From contig NZ_CP030053.1 of NCBI RefSeq assembly GCF_004114955.1, positions 310,001 to 374,000 on the forward strand: a stretch of 64,000 nt of DNA, written 5' to 3'. Below are positions 53,792 through 63,043 of the stretch, piece after piece. A program made the translations under genes and the position numbers. How positions within the stretch are numbered: position 1 is the stretch's first letter; every line of letters begins with the position of its first letter. Source of the DNA: Bradyrhizobium guangzhouense. Lineage in GTDB: Bacteria; Pseudomonadota; Alphaproteobacteria; Rhizobiales; Xanthobacteraceae. The notes below the pieces were generated by a model that worked only from the letters and a program-made list of their open reading frames with translations, ran no database searches and had not been told where the DNA came from.

Positions 53792-54859
53792 CTAGCGCTG
53801 CGAGACGGTCTGCACCACGCTCGAGACCGGGCGCGCATTGGTCGCGCTGCTGGAGGCCGGCACTTTCAGCTCCTTGAGGATGGCTTCGTCATACTCCGGC
53901 AGCGATTCGAACGTCGTCTTCGCCTTGATCTGCACGACCTTGTAGCCACCGGCCTTGAGGCGCGCGAGCAGCGTCGGCAGTGCTTCGCCGGTGCGCTTCT
54001 GGAAGTCGTGCATCAGGATGATGCCCTTGCCGAGCTTGTCGAGCTTGGTCATCACGTTGCTGATGATCTTGTCCGGCGTGCTCTCCTTGCGGAAGTCGAA
54101 GGAGTCGAGGTCGGTCGAGAAGATCCCGATATTGCGGCTGCCGAGATAGCTCACCAGCGCCGGATTTTGCGACAGCTGAGGGAAACGGAAGAACGGCGAC
54201 GGATTGGTGCCGAGCGCCCATTTCACGGCGCTGAAGCCCTTCTCGATCTCGTCCCTCGCCTGCTGCTCCGTCATCTTCTTGCCGGCAAGATTGACGTGCG
54301 ACCAGGTGTGCGTGCCCACCGTGTGGCCCTGGGCCAGAACCTGGCGCAGGATTTCCGGATGCCAGCTGGCATGCTTGCCGACCGAGAAGAACAGGCCCTT
54401 GGTGCATTCATCGGCCAGGGCCTTCAGCACCGCCGGCGTATTGTGCGGCCAGGGGCTGTCGTCGAAGGTCAGCACGACCTCCTTGTCGGCGAGGAAGTCG
54501 AACTGCTTGTACTGCTCGAAGCCGAAGCCCGGACCGCCGGTTGTGTCGATCTCGACCACGCGCGAGACGCCGAGCGCATTCGGGTTGGTGCAGGTCGTGT
54601 CCTGAACCGGTGCCACCGCCGGTGCCGGCGCGGGAGCAGGTGCTGCGGCAGGAGCGGCGGGCTTGCCCGCAATCGCCGCAGTGGTCTCGACCTCGTCATT
54701 GGCGGCAAGCTTGGCCTGCGCCGGCAAAGGATCGGCGGCACTGGCGGCTGTTGTCTTGGGGGCGCCCTGGTCGGCGCGCGCGGAATAAAAGTACCAACCT
54801 CCGGCGATCACGATCGCCGCAACCACACTGGCCAGCATCAGGCCCAACGCATTACGCAT
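53792..54859 (-). CDS. polysaccharide deacetylase (NodB homology)
   Basis: This 355-residue protein starts MRNALGLMLASVVAAIVIAG, an N-terminal membrane anchor; further in-frame starts lie upstream. An Ala/Pro-rich linker precedes the NodB domain. Visible motifs are VVLTFDDSPWPHN (catalytic and metal Asp), GHTVGTHTWSHVNLA (metal His pair), RFPQLSQNPALVSYLGSRNI (Arg motif) and ILMHDFQKRTGEALPTLLAR. The enzyme should remove acetyl groups from N-acetylated cell-wall or extracellular glycans. The exact substrate is not known. Confidence 0.9.
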   Translation of the reverse strand: MRNALGLMLASVVAAIVIAGGWYFYSARADQGAPKTTAASAADPLPAQAKLAANDEVETTAAIAGKPAAPAAAPAPAPAPAVAPVQDTTCTNPNALGVSRVVEIDTTGGPGFGFEQYKQFDFLADKEVVLTFDDSPWPHNTPAVLKALADECTKGLFFSVGKHASWHPEILRQVLAQGHTVGTHTWSHVNLAGKKMTEQQARDEIEKGFSAVKWALGTNPSPFFRFPQLSQNPALVSYLGSRNIGIFSTDLDSFDFRKESTPDKIISNVMTKLDKLGKGIILMHDFQKRTGEALPTLLARLKAGGYKVVQIKAKTTFESLPEYDEAILKELKVPASSSATNARPVSSVVQTVSQR

Positions 54860-55112
54860 CGCTACTCTTTCCAAATACGCAACCAAACCAGCGGAATTTC
54901 CCGCGTCGCGAGCCATTAATGCGAAGGAACAGTTAACGTGACACCAACACGACGGCGGTTGCGGAGGAATTTCAGGCGGGTGCGCCAAAGTGACCGAGGT
55001 CACAGTGGGTGGGGTGCCCGTGACCATCATCACAGTGGAAACGGTTTTGCTGGAGCATGGTCATTCCCATCAACAACGGGCCCCGCTGCGGCGGCGCCAA
55101 TGGGAGCTGCAA

Positions 55113-55406
55113 ATGACCAAGTCGTTCACTGCCAATATCCGCGACACCAGCCTGGCTCTGGGCTTTGCCGCCATCGTCTCGATCGTCTCGACGACCTCGA
55201 GCTTCGCCTTCTCGGCCGAGGCACAGCAGATGTGCACTGGCGACGCCTTCCGCCTGTGCTCGTCAGAAATCCCGAACATTCCGAAAATCACGGCTTGCAT
55301 GATACAGCACCGCTCAGACCTGAGCGCCGGCTGCCGCGCGGTGATGGACAAGGACCTCGCCAAAGGCGCGTCACGCAAGGTTGCTGACGCCCGGGACGGT
55401 CAGTAA
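55113..55406 (+). CDS. secreted Cys-rich (GLG1-like) protein
   Basis: This 97-residue protein starts MTKSFTANIRDTSLALGFAA with GGGAGC just upstream. After a signal-like segment (about 12-35) comes a Cys-rich stretch: CTGDAFRLCSSEIPNIPKIT, ACMIQHRSDLSAGCRAVMDK. The spacing of four cysteines matches the small Cys-rich repeats of GLG1-type proteins. The gene at 55603 carries a similar unit. Function unknown. Confidence 0.75.
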   Translation: MTKSFTANIRDTSLALGFAAIVSIVSTTSSFAFSAEAQQMCTGDAFRLCSSEIPNIPKITACMIQHRSDLSAGCRAVMDKDLAKGASRKVADARDGQ

Positions 55407-55602
55407 GAGACCGCCAGCAAGCGCGCGGCGATCTCGATTGCTGCGTCGCCGAGCTCCCTTCGCGATGTGCCCCGGCGCCATGCCGGGGCCGCGCGGCGGT
55501 GCCAGTCAACCTGCACCGCATGTCTCCCAATAAAGCCGTTGCGGCCTTGGGATCGTCGCACTAGCTTCGCCCGCACATCTTGAGGGTATGAGGCATTCGG
55601 CG

Positions 55603-55818
55603 ATGACCAGATTTCTTTTCGTCATTCCTTTGATTCTGTGCGCATCAGGCGCCTCGGCGCAGCAGCAGCCCGGTCACGATGCCTGCGCGCGCGACGTCAC
55701 GCGCCATTGCCGCGCCGTGATGAGTAACGGCGATAGCGCCGTGCTCGCCTGTTTGAAAGAGCACCGCGCACGCCTCAGCAAGGCCTGCGACAAGGTGCTG
55801 ACGGAGCACGGACAGTGA
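55603..55818 (+). CDS. secreted Cys-rich (GLG1-like) protein, second copy
   Basis: This 71-residue protein starts MTRFLFVIPLILCASGASAQ (signal peptide, then QQQPGHDAC). An ATG at 55588 is five codons upstream. The mature part, DACARDVTRHCRAVMSNGDS and AVLACLKEHRARLSKACDKV, has four cysteines spaced as in its neighbour at 55113. They are probably diverged paralogues, possibly disulfide-bonded periplasmic proteins. Confidence 0.75.
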   Translation: MTRFLFVIPLILCASGASAQQQPGHDACARDVTRHCRAVMSNGDSAVLACLKEHRARLSKACDKVLTEHGQ

Positions 55819-55819
55819 C

Positions 55820-55945
55820 CGTCATTCCGGGGCGCGCGAAGCGCGAACCCGGAATCCGCCGAGCAGCATACGCCTGGAGCAATGGATTCTCAGGTGCGCA
55901 ATTGCGCACCATAGTTCGCGCCTGACGGCGCGCCCCGGAATGACG
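55820..55945. repeat. palindromic dispersed repeat
   Basis: CGTCATTCCGGGGCGCGC opens at 55820 and GGCGCGCCCCGGAATGACG closes at 55945. Inner arms include GCGCGAACCCGGAATCC. It lies between the Cys-rich gene and the convergent MFS gene and probably ends both transcripts. Confidence 0.8.
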
Positions 55946-55955
55946 GGGTGAGCAC

Positions 55956-57644
55956 CTACGTGCTGCTTCCCGCAGCTGTCGCGACAACGGGCAGCACTTC
56001 GCTTGCCGCGCGATCCGGCGTCTCTTCCTTCCAGCGCACCGAGCCGAAGGGCCGCTCCAGCATGCGGCGGATCCGCACCGGATCAGGACCGATGTGGAAA
56101 TCGATCGCCTGCTGGTGCAGCGCGCGTTCGGACTGGGTCGAACGGTTGCGCTGGCGCAGATAATCGAACCAGGTCGGGCAGTGATAGCGCTCGGTCCACA
56201 ATTCCGGATCGGCAATGTCGCGGGCGATCGACCAGCCATAGGCGCCGTTGCGCTGCCGGGAGAGCTGCACGTCCTGCATCACGTTGTGAAAGGCGCGCGC
56301 GTTCTCCTGGGCAACGCGATATTCGATCTCGACCACCAGCGGGCCGCTGCGCCCGGTCAGCGACAGCTTGACTTCAGGGTCGGCCAGCACGTCGGCATCC
56401 TCGTTGCGGGCGCCGACGCGCGGCATTGCAAGCCAGATCCCCAGCAGCGGTGAGACCAGCATCAGGCCGGCGGCCGTGAGCAACGCGACCTCGACGCCGG
56501 CATAGTCGGTGAGATGGCCCCAGCCCCAGGCGCCGATCGCGATGCCGCCGGAAATGGAGGCCTGGAACGCGGCGAGCGATCGACCGGCGACCCAGCGCGG
56601 CGCCGAGAGTTGCACGCCGATGTTGAACAGCGCCACCGCCGCCATCCAGACCGCGCCGGCCAGCACCAGCGCGGCCGCGGTCAGCACCGGCTCGGTGCTC
56701 AAGGCAATCGCGGCCATCGCAAACGCCATGGAGATGGTGCAGGCGCGGATCGCGGCCTCGCCGCTCATGCGCTTGCGCAGCTCATGGATGTTGAGCGCGC
56801 CGACCACCGCGCCCATGCCGAACGCGCCCAGCATGATGCCGTAGGTTTGCGCGCCGCCATGCAGCAGGTCACGCGCGACCAGCGGCATCAGCGCCATGAT
56901 CGCGCCGCCGATCAGGCCCATCACCAGCGTGCGCAACAGCACGATCTTGATCGGCGGTGAGTTGGTGATGTAGCGAAAGCCCGAGACCATGGCGCGGTTG
57001 AGCTTCTCCCGCGGCAGCCGCGACGGCTCGACCACGCGCCGCCAGAGCAGCAGCACGACCAGAAGCGGAAGATAGAGGATCGCGTTGCAGGCGAATGCCG
57101 CGACCGCGCCGGCTGCGGCGACGATGACGCCGCCGACCGCGGGTCCGAAGCTGCGCGCGATGTTGTAGCTGATGCCGTTCAGCGCCACCGCCGAGGGTAG
57201 CGCGTCCGGCGGCACCTGCTCGCTGACCGAGGATTGCCAGGCCGGGCCGAACAGCGCATTGCCGCTGCCGACCACGAAGCAGAAGGCGAGCAGCGATTCC
57301 GGGGCAATGAGCTTGAGGCCGGCCAGGATCGTGAGAGCGGACGCGCCGCTCAGGGCGATCATGAGAGCCACCAGCGTCACGATGCGGCGGTCATACATGT
57401 CCGCAATGGCGCCGGCCGGCATCGAGATCAGCATGATCGGCAGCATCAGGGCGGTCTGCACCAGTGCCACCTTGTCGGCAGAGGCGGCCATCTGCGTCAT
57501 CGCCCAGGCCGCACCCACGCCCTGGATCAGGAGGCCGAGATTGGAGAGCAGGCTTGCGAGCCAGATGCGCCGGAATATGGTGTACCGCAGGGGGGCGGTG
57601 ATGCCGTCGGCGGAACGTCTCTGACGGTTCGTCTGCTCGGTCAT
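55956..57644 (-). CDS. MFS transporter, EntS/MFS_3-like with C-terminal extension
   Basis: This 562-residue protein starts MTEQTNRQRRSADGITAPLR, with GGAAGGGT just upstream. The first ~415 residues hold 12 helices with MFS motifs (IADMYDRRIVTLVALMIALS, VPPDALPSAVALNGISYN, RSFGPAVGGV). The last ~140 residues are a cytoplasmic domain (VEIEYRVAQENARAFHNVMQ, DPELWTERYHCPTWFDYLRQ). This arrangement matches the enterobactin-exporter-like MFS_3 family. Substrate unknown. Confidence 0.85.
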   Translation of the reverse strand: MTEQTNRQRRSADGITAPLRYTIFRRIWLASLLSNLGLLIQGVGAAWAMTQMAASADKVALVQTALMLPIMLISMPAGAIADMYDRRIVTLVALMIALSGASALTILAGLKLIAPESLLAFCFVVGSGNALFGPAWQSSVSEQVPPDALPSAVALNGISYNIARSFGPAVGGVIVAAAGAVAAFACNAILYLPLLVVLLLWRRVVEPSRLPREKLNRAMVSGFRYITNSPPIKIVLLRTLVMGLIGGAIMALMPLVARDLLHGGAQTYGIMLGAFGMGAVVGALNIHELRKRMSGEAAIRACTISMAFAMAAIALSTEPVLTAAALVLAGAVWMAAVALFNIGVQLSAPRWVAGRSLAAFQASISGGIAIGAWGWGHLTDYAGVEVALLTAAGLMLVSPLLGIWLAMPRVGARNEDADVLADPEVKLSLTGRSGPLVVEIEYRVAQENARAFHNVMQDVQLSRQRNGAYGWSIARDIADPELWTERYHCPTWFDYLRQRNRSTQSERALHQQAIDFHIGPDPVRIRRMLERPFGSVRWKEETPDRAASEVLPVVATAAGSST

Positions 57645-57793
57645 ATACCCTTCCAAGTCGTCTGGCAGAAATGGCTTGAATAATTCCGGCAGACTTAGTG
57701 ATGCCCGCGAAAGTCCTTCGCTGTCCAGTGGTTAGGCCGCTATAAGCGGTGCAAAGACATAGGTTTTAATTGGGTTTTATCGGGGAGGATCGG

Positions 57794-59164
57794 ATGAGAC
57801 TGTCACGACGGACAATTCTGCAGGGTGCAGCTAGCCTGCCTTTCGCGGTTGCGAGCTTGCGGATGGAGGCGCTGGCGCAAACCGCGTCCGCGGCCAGCAG
57901 TTCCGAGGTGCCGCCGATCCTGTTCGTCCACGGCAATGGCGACTATGATGCGCTCTGGATCACAACGCTGTGGCGGATGGAATCCAACGGCATCGCGCGC
58001 GATCGCATGATGGCGATCAATTTCACCAATCCCAGTGCGCGGACCGACGACGCGGTCGAGCAGGCCAGCCGGTCCTCGACCGAGGACCAGCGCCGCGAGC
58101 TCGCTGCTGCCATCGCTGAACTGAAACGTCGCACCGGCGCGGCGCGCGTGGCGCTGGTCGGCAATTCGCGCGGCGGCAATTCGATCCGCAACGTCATCAA
58201 GAATGGCGGCGTCGGCGATGTCAGCCACGCGGTGCTGTGCGGCACGCCCAATCACGGCGTGTTTGCGCTCGATGCCCTGCTCGGCAGCGAGTTCAACGGA
58301 CGCGGGGCCTTCCTGCGCGGTTTGAACGCAGGCGACAGCGAGGTGACGCCGGGTGTCGCCTTCCTCACCTTGCGCAGCGACGGCATGGACAAATATGCGC
58401 AGCCCGACGGCCGCTTCATGGGCAAGCCGGGCGTGCCGACCAACGTCACTGCCGAGGGGCCCGAGCTGAAGGGCGCGACCAACCTCGTGCTCGGCGCGAT
58501 CGATCATCGCGAGACGGCGTATCATCCGCGGGCGTTTCGCGAGATCTACAAATTCATCGCCGGCCGCGAGCCCGCGCGCATCGCTATCACGCCGGAGCGG
58601 ACGGTCCGAATCAGTGGACTGGTCACGGGCACCGCGGATGGCGTGCCGACCAATCGCCCCGTGGCCGGCGCCACGGTCGAGATCTACCATGTCGACCGCG
58701 AGAGCGGGGAGCGCAAAGGCGAATTGACATATCGCTTGACCACTGCGGCCGACGGACGCTGGGGGCCGGCCGAGGTCGATCCCGCCTCGCCGCTCGAGAT
58801 CGTCCTGACCTCGCCGGACGCCCCGACGACGCACTTCTACCGCTCGCCCTTCCCGCGCTCCTCCAATGTCGTGCATTTGCGCGCTGCGCGGCCTTTCCTT
58901 CCGGCAGAAAAGGATGCAGGTGCAGTCGTGATCATGTCGCGCCCGCGCGGCTATTTCGGGCTGCCGCGCGACACCGTGCTGCTCGATGGCCGCGAGCCTA
59001 CCGACGTGACGCCGGGAGTGCCCACGGATGCGACAGCAACCCTGCGCCTTCCGGCCAGCGAGGTCGGACGCAGCGTCGTGGCCGAGTTCAACGAAGAGCG
59101 AATTGTGGCGCGCGCCTGGCCCGCCTCCGAGAACAGGATTGCGGTTGCCGAGCTGACTTACTAG
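57794..59164 (+). CDS. secreted alpha/beta-hydrolase (lipase-like), Tat-type signal
   Basis: This 456-residue protein starts MRLSRRTILQGAASLPFAVA, a signal with an SRRT twin-arginine-like motif. The hydrolase domain has PILFVHGNGDYDALW (oxyanion region), RVALVGNSRGGNSIRNVIKN (G-N-S-R-G nucleophile elbow) and GTPNHGVF. A C-terminal beta domain (GLVTGTADGVPTNRPVAGAT and on) resembles a carbohydrate- or polymer-binding module. It is followed 35 bp later by a P450 gene, so the two may work in one pathway. Substrate unknown. Confidence 0.8.
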   Translation: MRLSRRTILQGAASLPFAVASLRMEALAQTASAASSSEVPPILFVHGNGDYDALWITTLWRMESNGIARDRMMAINFTNPSARTDDAVEQASRSSTEDQRRELAAAIAELKRRTGAARVALVGNSRGGNSIRNVIKNGGVGDVSHAVLCGTPNHGVFALDALLGSEFNGRGAFLRGLNAGDSEVTPGVAFLTLRSDGMDKYAQPDGRFMGKPGVPTNVTAEGPELKGATNLVLGAIDHRETAYHPRAFREIYKFIAGREPARIAITPERTVRISGLVTGTADGVPTNRPVAGATVEIYHVDRESGERKGELTYRLTTAADGRWGPAEVDPASPLEIVLTSPDAPTTHFYRSPFPRSSNVVHLRAARPFLPAEKDAGAVVIMSRPRGYFGLPRDTVLLDGREPTDVTPGVPTDATATLRLPASEVGRSVVAEFNEERIVARAWPASENRIAVAELTY

Positions 59165-59199
59165 CTATTGGCCTGCGTGAGGTCTCACGGGAGAGAGCC

Positions 59200-60567
59200 A
59201 TGAACATCGCCAGTGTGCGCCGGCCCATCATCCCGCCGACCCCGCCGCGCGCGCCCGACGACATGTCGTTCTTCGGCCGTATCGCGGTGATCAAGCAGAA
59301 CATGATCGCGACCTGGGGGCAGCGCGCCTATGAGGAAGAGGTCATCCAGGGCCGCTTCTTCCTGCACAAGAGTTTCATCCTGAACCAGCCGGACGCGATC
59401 CGGCACGTGCTGCTCAGCAACTACCAGAATTACATGCGAACCCCGGCGGGCATCCGCATGCTGCGTCCGGTGCTCGGCGAGGGTCTCCTGCTCGCCGAAG
59501 GCCACGCCTGGACATTTCAACGGCGTACGCTGTCGCCGGCTTTCACGCCGCGTGCCACCGCCAATCTCGTGCCGCACATGACGGCGGTGCTCGACGAGAC
59601 CATCGCGAAGCTGGAGACGCGAACAGGCGAGCCGGTCGATCTGCGCGAGATCATGCAGCGCATGACGCTCGAGATCGCCGGACGGACGATGTTCTCGTTC
59701 GGGATGGACCGGCATGGTCCGACCTTGCGCAACTTCGTCATGGAATATGGCGAGCGGCTCGGGCGGGCCCACTTCCTCGACATGGCGCTGCCGGTGTCGT
59801 GGCCGACGCCGATGGATCGGGCCCGCGCCCGCTTCCGCAAGCGCTGGGTCGAATTCGTCGCGATGCTGATCGCCGAACGGCGTGCGGTGGGCAAGAAGGA
59901 CGGCGCGCCGCCGCGCGATCTGTTCGATCTCATGGACGAGGCGCGCGATCCTGAAACGGGCAAGGGCTTTTCCGACGAGCAGCTCGTCGACGAGGTCGCG
60001 ACCATGATCCTGGCGGGCCATGAGACCACCGCGACCGCCCTGTTCTGGGCGCTCTATCTGCTGGCGCTCGATCCTGACACGCAGGAGGAGGTTGCTTCCG
60101 AGACGAGAGGCGAGCATCTCGACAGCATGGCCGATATCGACCGGCAAAAATTCACCCGCGCCGTGATCGACGAGACCATGCGGCTCTATCCGCCGGCCTT
60201 CCTCATTGCGCGCGCCGCGCGTGACAAGGACGTCGTGGCCGGAGCCGAGGTCAACAAGGGCGACATCCTCATGATCGCCCCCTGGCTGCTGCACCGGCAC
60301 GAGAAGCTGTGGGATCAGCCGAACGCCTTCATCCCGAAACGCTTCATGTCGAAGGAGCCGCCCGATCGCTTCGCTTATCTGCCGTTCGGTGCCGGCCCGC
60401 GCGTCTGCATCGGCGCACCGTTCGCGCAGGCCGAATCCGTGCTGGCGCTGGCGCGATTGATCGGCGCGTTCCGCGTCGAGCTGGCGGACACAGCGCCGGT
60501 CATTCCATTTGGCGTCGTCACGACCCAGCCGGACCACTCACCCATGTTCCGCATCACGCGCCGGTGA
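59200..60567 (+). CDS. cytochrome P450
   Basis: This 455-residue protein starts MNIASVRRPIIPPTPPRAPD. Diagnostic motifs are AGHETTA on the I helix (about residue 270), ETMRLYPP (ExxR, about 325) and the heme loop FGAGPRVCIGAPFAQAE, with the thiolate Cys at about 402. There is no obvious N-terminal membrane anchor, as is common for bacterial forms. A partner ferredoxin is not in the window. Its short spacing after the hydrolase gene suggests co-transcription. Confidence 0.93.
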   Translation: MNIASVRRPIIPPTPPRAPDDMSFFGRIAVIKQNMIATWGQRAYEEEVIQGRFFLHKSFILNQPDAIRHVLLSNYQNYMRTPAGIRMLRPVLGEGLLLAEGHAWTFQRRTLSPAFTPRATANLVPHMTAVLDETIAKLETRTGEPVDLREIMQRMTLEIAGRTMFSFGMDRHGPTLRNFVMEYGERLGRAHFLDMALPVSWPTPMDRARARFRKRWVEFVAMLIAERRAVGKKDGAPPRDLFDLMDEARDPETGKGFSDEQLVDEVATMILAGHETTATALFWALYLLALDPDTQEEVASETRGEHLDSMADIDRQKFTRAVIDETMRLYPPAFLIARAARDKDVVAGAEVNKGDILMIAPWLLHRHEKLWDQPNAFIPKRFMSKEPPDRFAYLPFGAGPRVCIGAPFAQAESVLALARLIGAFRVELADTAPVIPFGVVTTQPDHSPMFRITRR

Positions 60568-60619
60568 CAGGCCGTCAGCCTGGACGCCGGCGTGATTCCA
60601 CCCCAAATAGAGTTGCGCC

Positions 60620-62029
60620 ATGAGCGACATCCAGGCCCAGTTTTCCGTTCTGAAGCAGACTGCCGACACCAAGGTGGCCGATGCGATCGCGTCTCTCATT
60701 GAAGACGGTGAGGATCACGAACTCAACCGCGTCAATGTGCTCGACTTTGCCAGGCAGCATGGCGTCGACGAAGAGCGCGCGATTTCCGCTTTCCTGCACT
60801 CGGCACGGCTCGGGCTGTTCGATCTCGGCTGGAACGTGCTGTGCCCCGGCTGTGGCGGTGTGCTCGGTGCTCATACGACGCTGAAGGCGCTCAAGCCGGA
60901 CGACTACCATTGCGCGCTCTGCGCCTGCGGCTACAAGGCCTCCGTTGACGATCAGGTCGAGGTCTCCTTCACGGTGAATCCGCGCGTCCGGCGGATCGCC
61001 GCGCACGATCCCGACACGCTTCCGGTGTGGGAGTATTTCAAGCAGGTGTTCTGGAGCTCCGGCGTCGACTTCAATAAGGAATCCTTTGCGACGCTCGCCA
61101 ATGAGGTGACTCTCGATACGATGGAGCTGCCAGCCGGCGAGAAGGCGACCATGTCGCTGCAACTGCCGAATGACTTCATCATCATCTTCGAGCCCGTGAC
61201 CCACGCCGCCCATTTCATCGACGTCCAGGGCGAGCCGACCAAGGAGCGCCAGCAGCTCGCCATCATGTACAACAAGGTGCAGGCCCCGACGGGAACTACG
61301 ACGATGCGGCCGGGGCCGCTGCGGTTGTCGCTGGAGAACCAGGCCGGCGTGCGGGTGCTGCCGTCGGTGTTCATCGCGGCCGAGGCGCTCCATCACCTGA
61401 TCGGCCAGCGCAAGCCGTTCCTCACCGCCAAGCGCATGCTGTCGAACCAGACGTTTCGCGATGTCTTCAAGGCGGACAATCTCAGCCTCGACCAGCGGCT
61501 CCAGATCACCTCGCTGACCTTCCTGTTCACCGACCTGAAGGGCTCGACCGCGCTTTATGAGCGTGTCGGCGATCTTGCCGCCTTCGATCTGGTGCGCGCG
61601 CATTTCCGTGCGCTGCTGGAGATCATCTCGTCCGAAAAGGGCGCGGTGGTGAAGACCATCGGCGATGCCGTGATGGCGACCTTCATCCGTCCCGAGCATG
61701 CTATCGTCGCGGGCCTGCGGATGCGGGCGGCGATGGACGAGCTCAACAAGCAGCGCGGCACGGACGATCTGATCGTCAAGATCGGCATCCATGAAGGTCC
61801 ATGCCTTGCAGTGATGCTCAACGAGCGGCAGGACTATTTCGGCCAGACTGTCAACATCGCCGCCCGCGTGCAGAGCCTGTCGACCGCACAGGAGATCCAC
61901 ATCACCGGTCCGGTGCTGGACGCGCCGGCGGTGGCCGAGATCCTCGAGCGGCGCGAGATCAAGCCGATCCAGAAGCAGGCGGCCCTGCGCGGCATCGCCG
62001 ACAAGATGGTGGTTTACGAGATACCGTGA
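60620..62029 (+). CDS. class III adenylate cyclase with DUF5939-like N-terminus
   Basis: This 469-residue cytosolic protein starts MSDIQAQFSVLKQTADTKVA. The first 290 residues are a sensory part with four cysteines (LCPGCGGVLGAH, CALCACGYKAS) and a beta-rich segment; I recall this as DUF5939. The cyclase domain has FLFTDLKGSTALYERVGD, GAVVKTIGDAVMATFI and GQTVNIAARVQSLS with the metal and transition-state residues. It is a second cyclase with an N-terminus unrelated to the one at 18192. Confidence 0.88.
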   Translation: MSDIQAQFSVLKQTADTKVADAIASLIEDGEDHELNRVNVLDFARQHGVDEERAISAFLHSARLGLFDLGWNVLCPGCGGVLGAHTTLKALKPDDYHCALCACGYKASVDDQVEVSFTVNPRVRRIAAHDPDTLPVWEYFKQVFWSSGVDFNKESFATLANEVTLDTMELPAGEKATMSLQLPNDFIIIFEPVTHAAHFIDVQGEPTKERQQLAIMYNKVQAPTGTTTMRPGPLRLSLENQAGVRVLPSVFIAAEALHHLIGQRKPFLTAKRMLSNQTFRDVFKADNLSLDQRLQITSLTFLFTDLKGSTALYERVGDLAAFDLVRAHFRALLEIISSEKGAVVKTIGDAVMATFIRPEHAIVAGLRMRAAMDELNKQRGTDDLIVKIGIHEGPCLAVMLNERQDYFGQTVNIAARVQSLSTAQEIHITGPVLDAPAVAEILERREIKPIQKQAALRGIADKMVVYEIP

Positions 62030-62054
62030 GGGAGGCGATGGTGCATCCTCATCG

Positions 62055-62179
62055 TCGTCCTGGCGAAAGCCGGGACCCATACCGCGGAACCTAGCGATCA
62101 TCGGCGGTGGGCGTACCGAACGACGAGTCTTAGCCAAATTGCTCCCTGGGGTCATGGGTCCTGGCTTTCGCCAGGACGA
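62055..62179. repeat. palindromic dispersed repeat
   Basis: TCGTCCTGGCGAAAGCCGGG at 62055 pairs with a right arm containing CCTGGCTTTCGCCAGGACGA that closes at 62179. Both arms also contain GGGACCCAT/ATGGGTCC. It lies between the cyclase and the TerB-like gene and probably terminates the cyclase message. The sequence family differs from 7024 and 55820. Confidence 0.8.
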
Positions 62180-62325
62180 CACCGAGGGTGCGACGAGAAT
62201 CAGATTGCCGAAACGTAATGCAGCGCGCGGAACGGATGCACGTTGCGCCGGTTGGGTTTCCCGCTCATATAAGTCTGGTAGCGGCCGCGCTTCCCCCGTG
62301 GCGTCATCGATTCCGGTAGGACCTT

Positions 62326-62814
62326 ATGCTCGACGGCCTGCGTCAATTCATCGCCGACATTGTTGCCCCCCAGGCCCAGGACCGCGCCTTCGGCGACAGC
62401 GACTACCGCTTGGCGGCAACCGCGCTGCTGGTCCACGTGGTTTCGCTGGACGGCCAGCCGACGCAGGCCGAGCAGCACAAGCTGCACAGTCTGATCGAAA
62501 GCCATTTCAAGCTGGACCGCGGCACTGCTGACCGGCTGATCGCGGATGCCACCCAGGTCGAGGGCGAAGCGGTCGATCTCTACCACTTCACCAGCGTGAT
62601 CATGCGTTCGCTCGATGAAGCGGGCCGCAAGCGCATCGTCCAGATGATGTGGGAGCTGGTCTATGCCGACGGTCAGGTCACCGAGTTCGAGGACAATGTC
62701 GTCTGGCGCGCCTCCGACCTGCTCGGGATTTCGCAGCGCGACCGGATCGACCTGAAGCACGCGGTTGCCGAGCGTGCCGGCGGTGAGGTCAAGGACGATG
62801 CGCTCGGCGGCTGA
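62326..62814 (+). CDS. TerB-like protein
   Basis: This 162-residue soluble helical protein starts MLDGLRQFIADIVAPQAQDR. The segments YRLAATALLVHVVSLDGQPT, AEQHKLHSLIESHFKLDRGT and YADGQVTEFEDNVVWRASDL form the seven-helix TerB fold, with acidic residues that bind metal. The family was first named for tellurite resistance; stand-alone copies such as this often act in stress responses. No other ter genes are present. Confidence 0.85.
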   Translation: MLDGLRQFIADIVAPQAQDRAFGDSDYRLAATALLVHVVSLDGQPTQAEQHKLHSLIESHFKLDRGTADRLIADATQVEGEAVDLYHFTSVIMRSLDEAGRKRIVQMMWELVYADGQVTEFEDNVVWRASDLLGISQRDRIDLKHAVAERAGGEVKDDALGG

Positions 62815-63043
62815 GCCACCGCAGGCCCGGCGTGATTGCTGGTTGTATCGACCACATGACGAAACTTTAATGTAGCCGCCGGAACGTTCCGGTTCCGGAC
62901 TTCCCTGTAAATTCGCGGTTTTCTCGCCTTCCCTGTTGCCCGCTCAGGCCGCCATGCAGCCGGCGCCGCTTGCTTGTCGCGCGCGGCCTATGCTCAGTTC
63001 CGCTGTTCCGGGGCCAAAAAACTTACATCAAGAGACTGCGATC

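Noticed and set aside
58237..59199. 5' half of a 776-codon plus-strand frame ahead of the P450
   Set aside because: It lies out of frame inside the hydrolase gene and is Arg-rich; only the part from 59200 is the P450.
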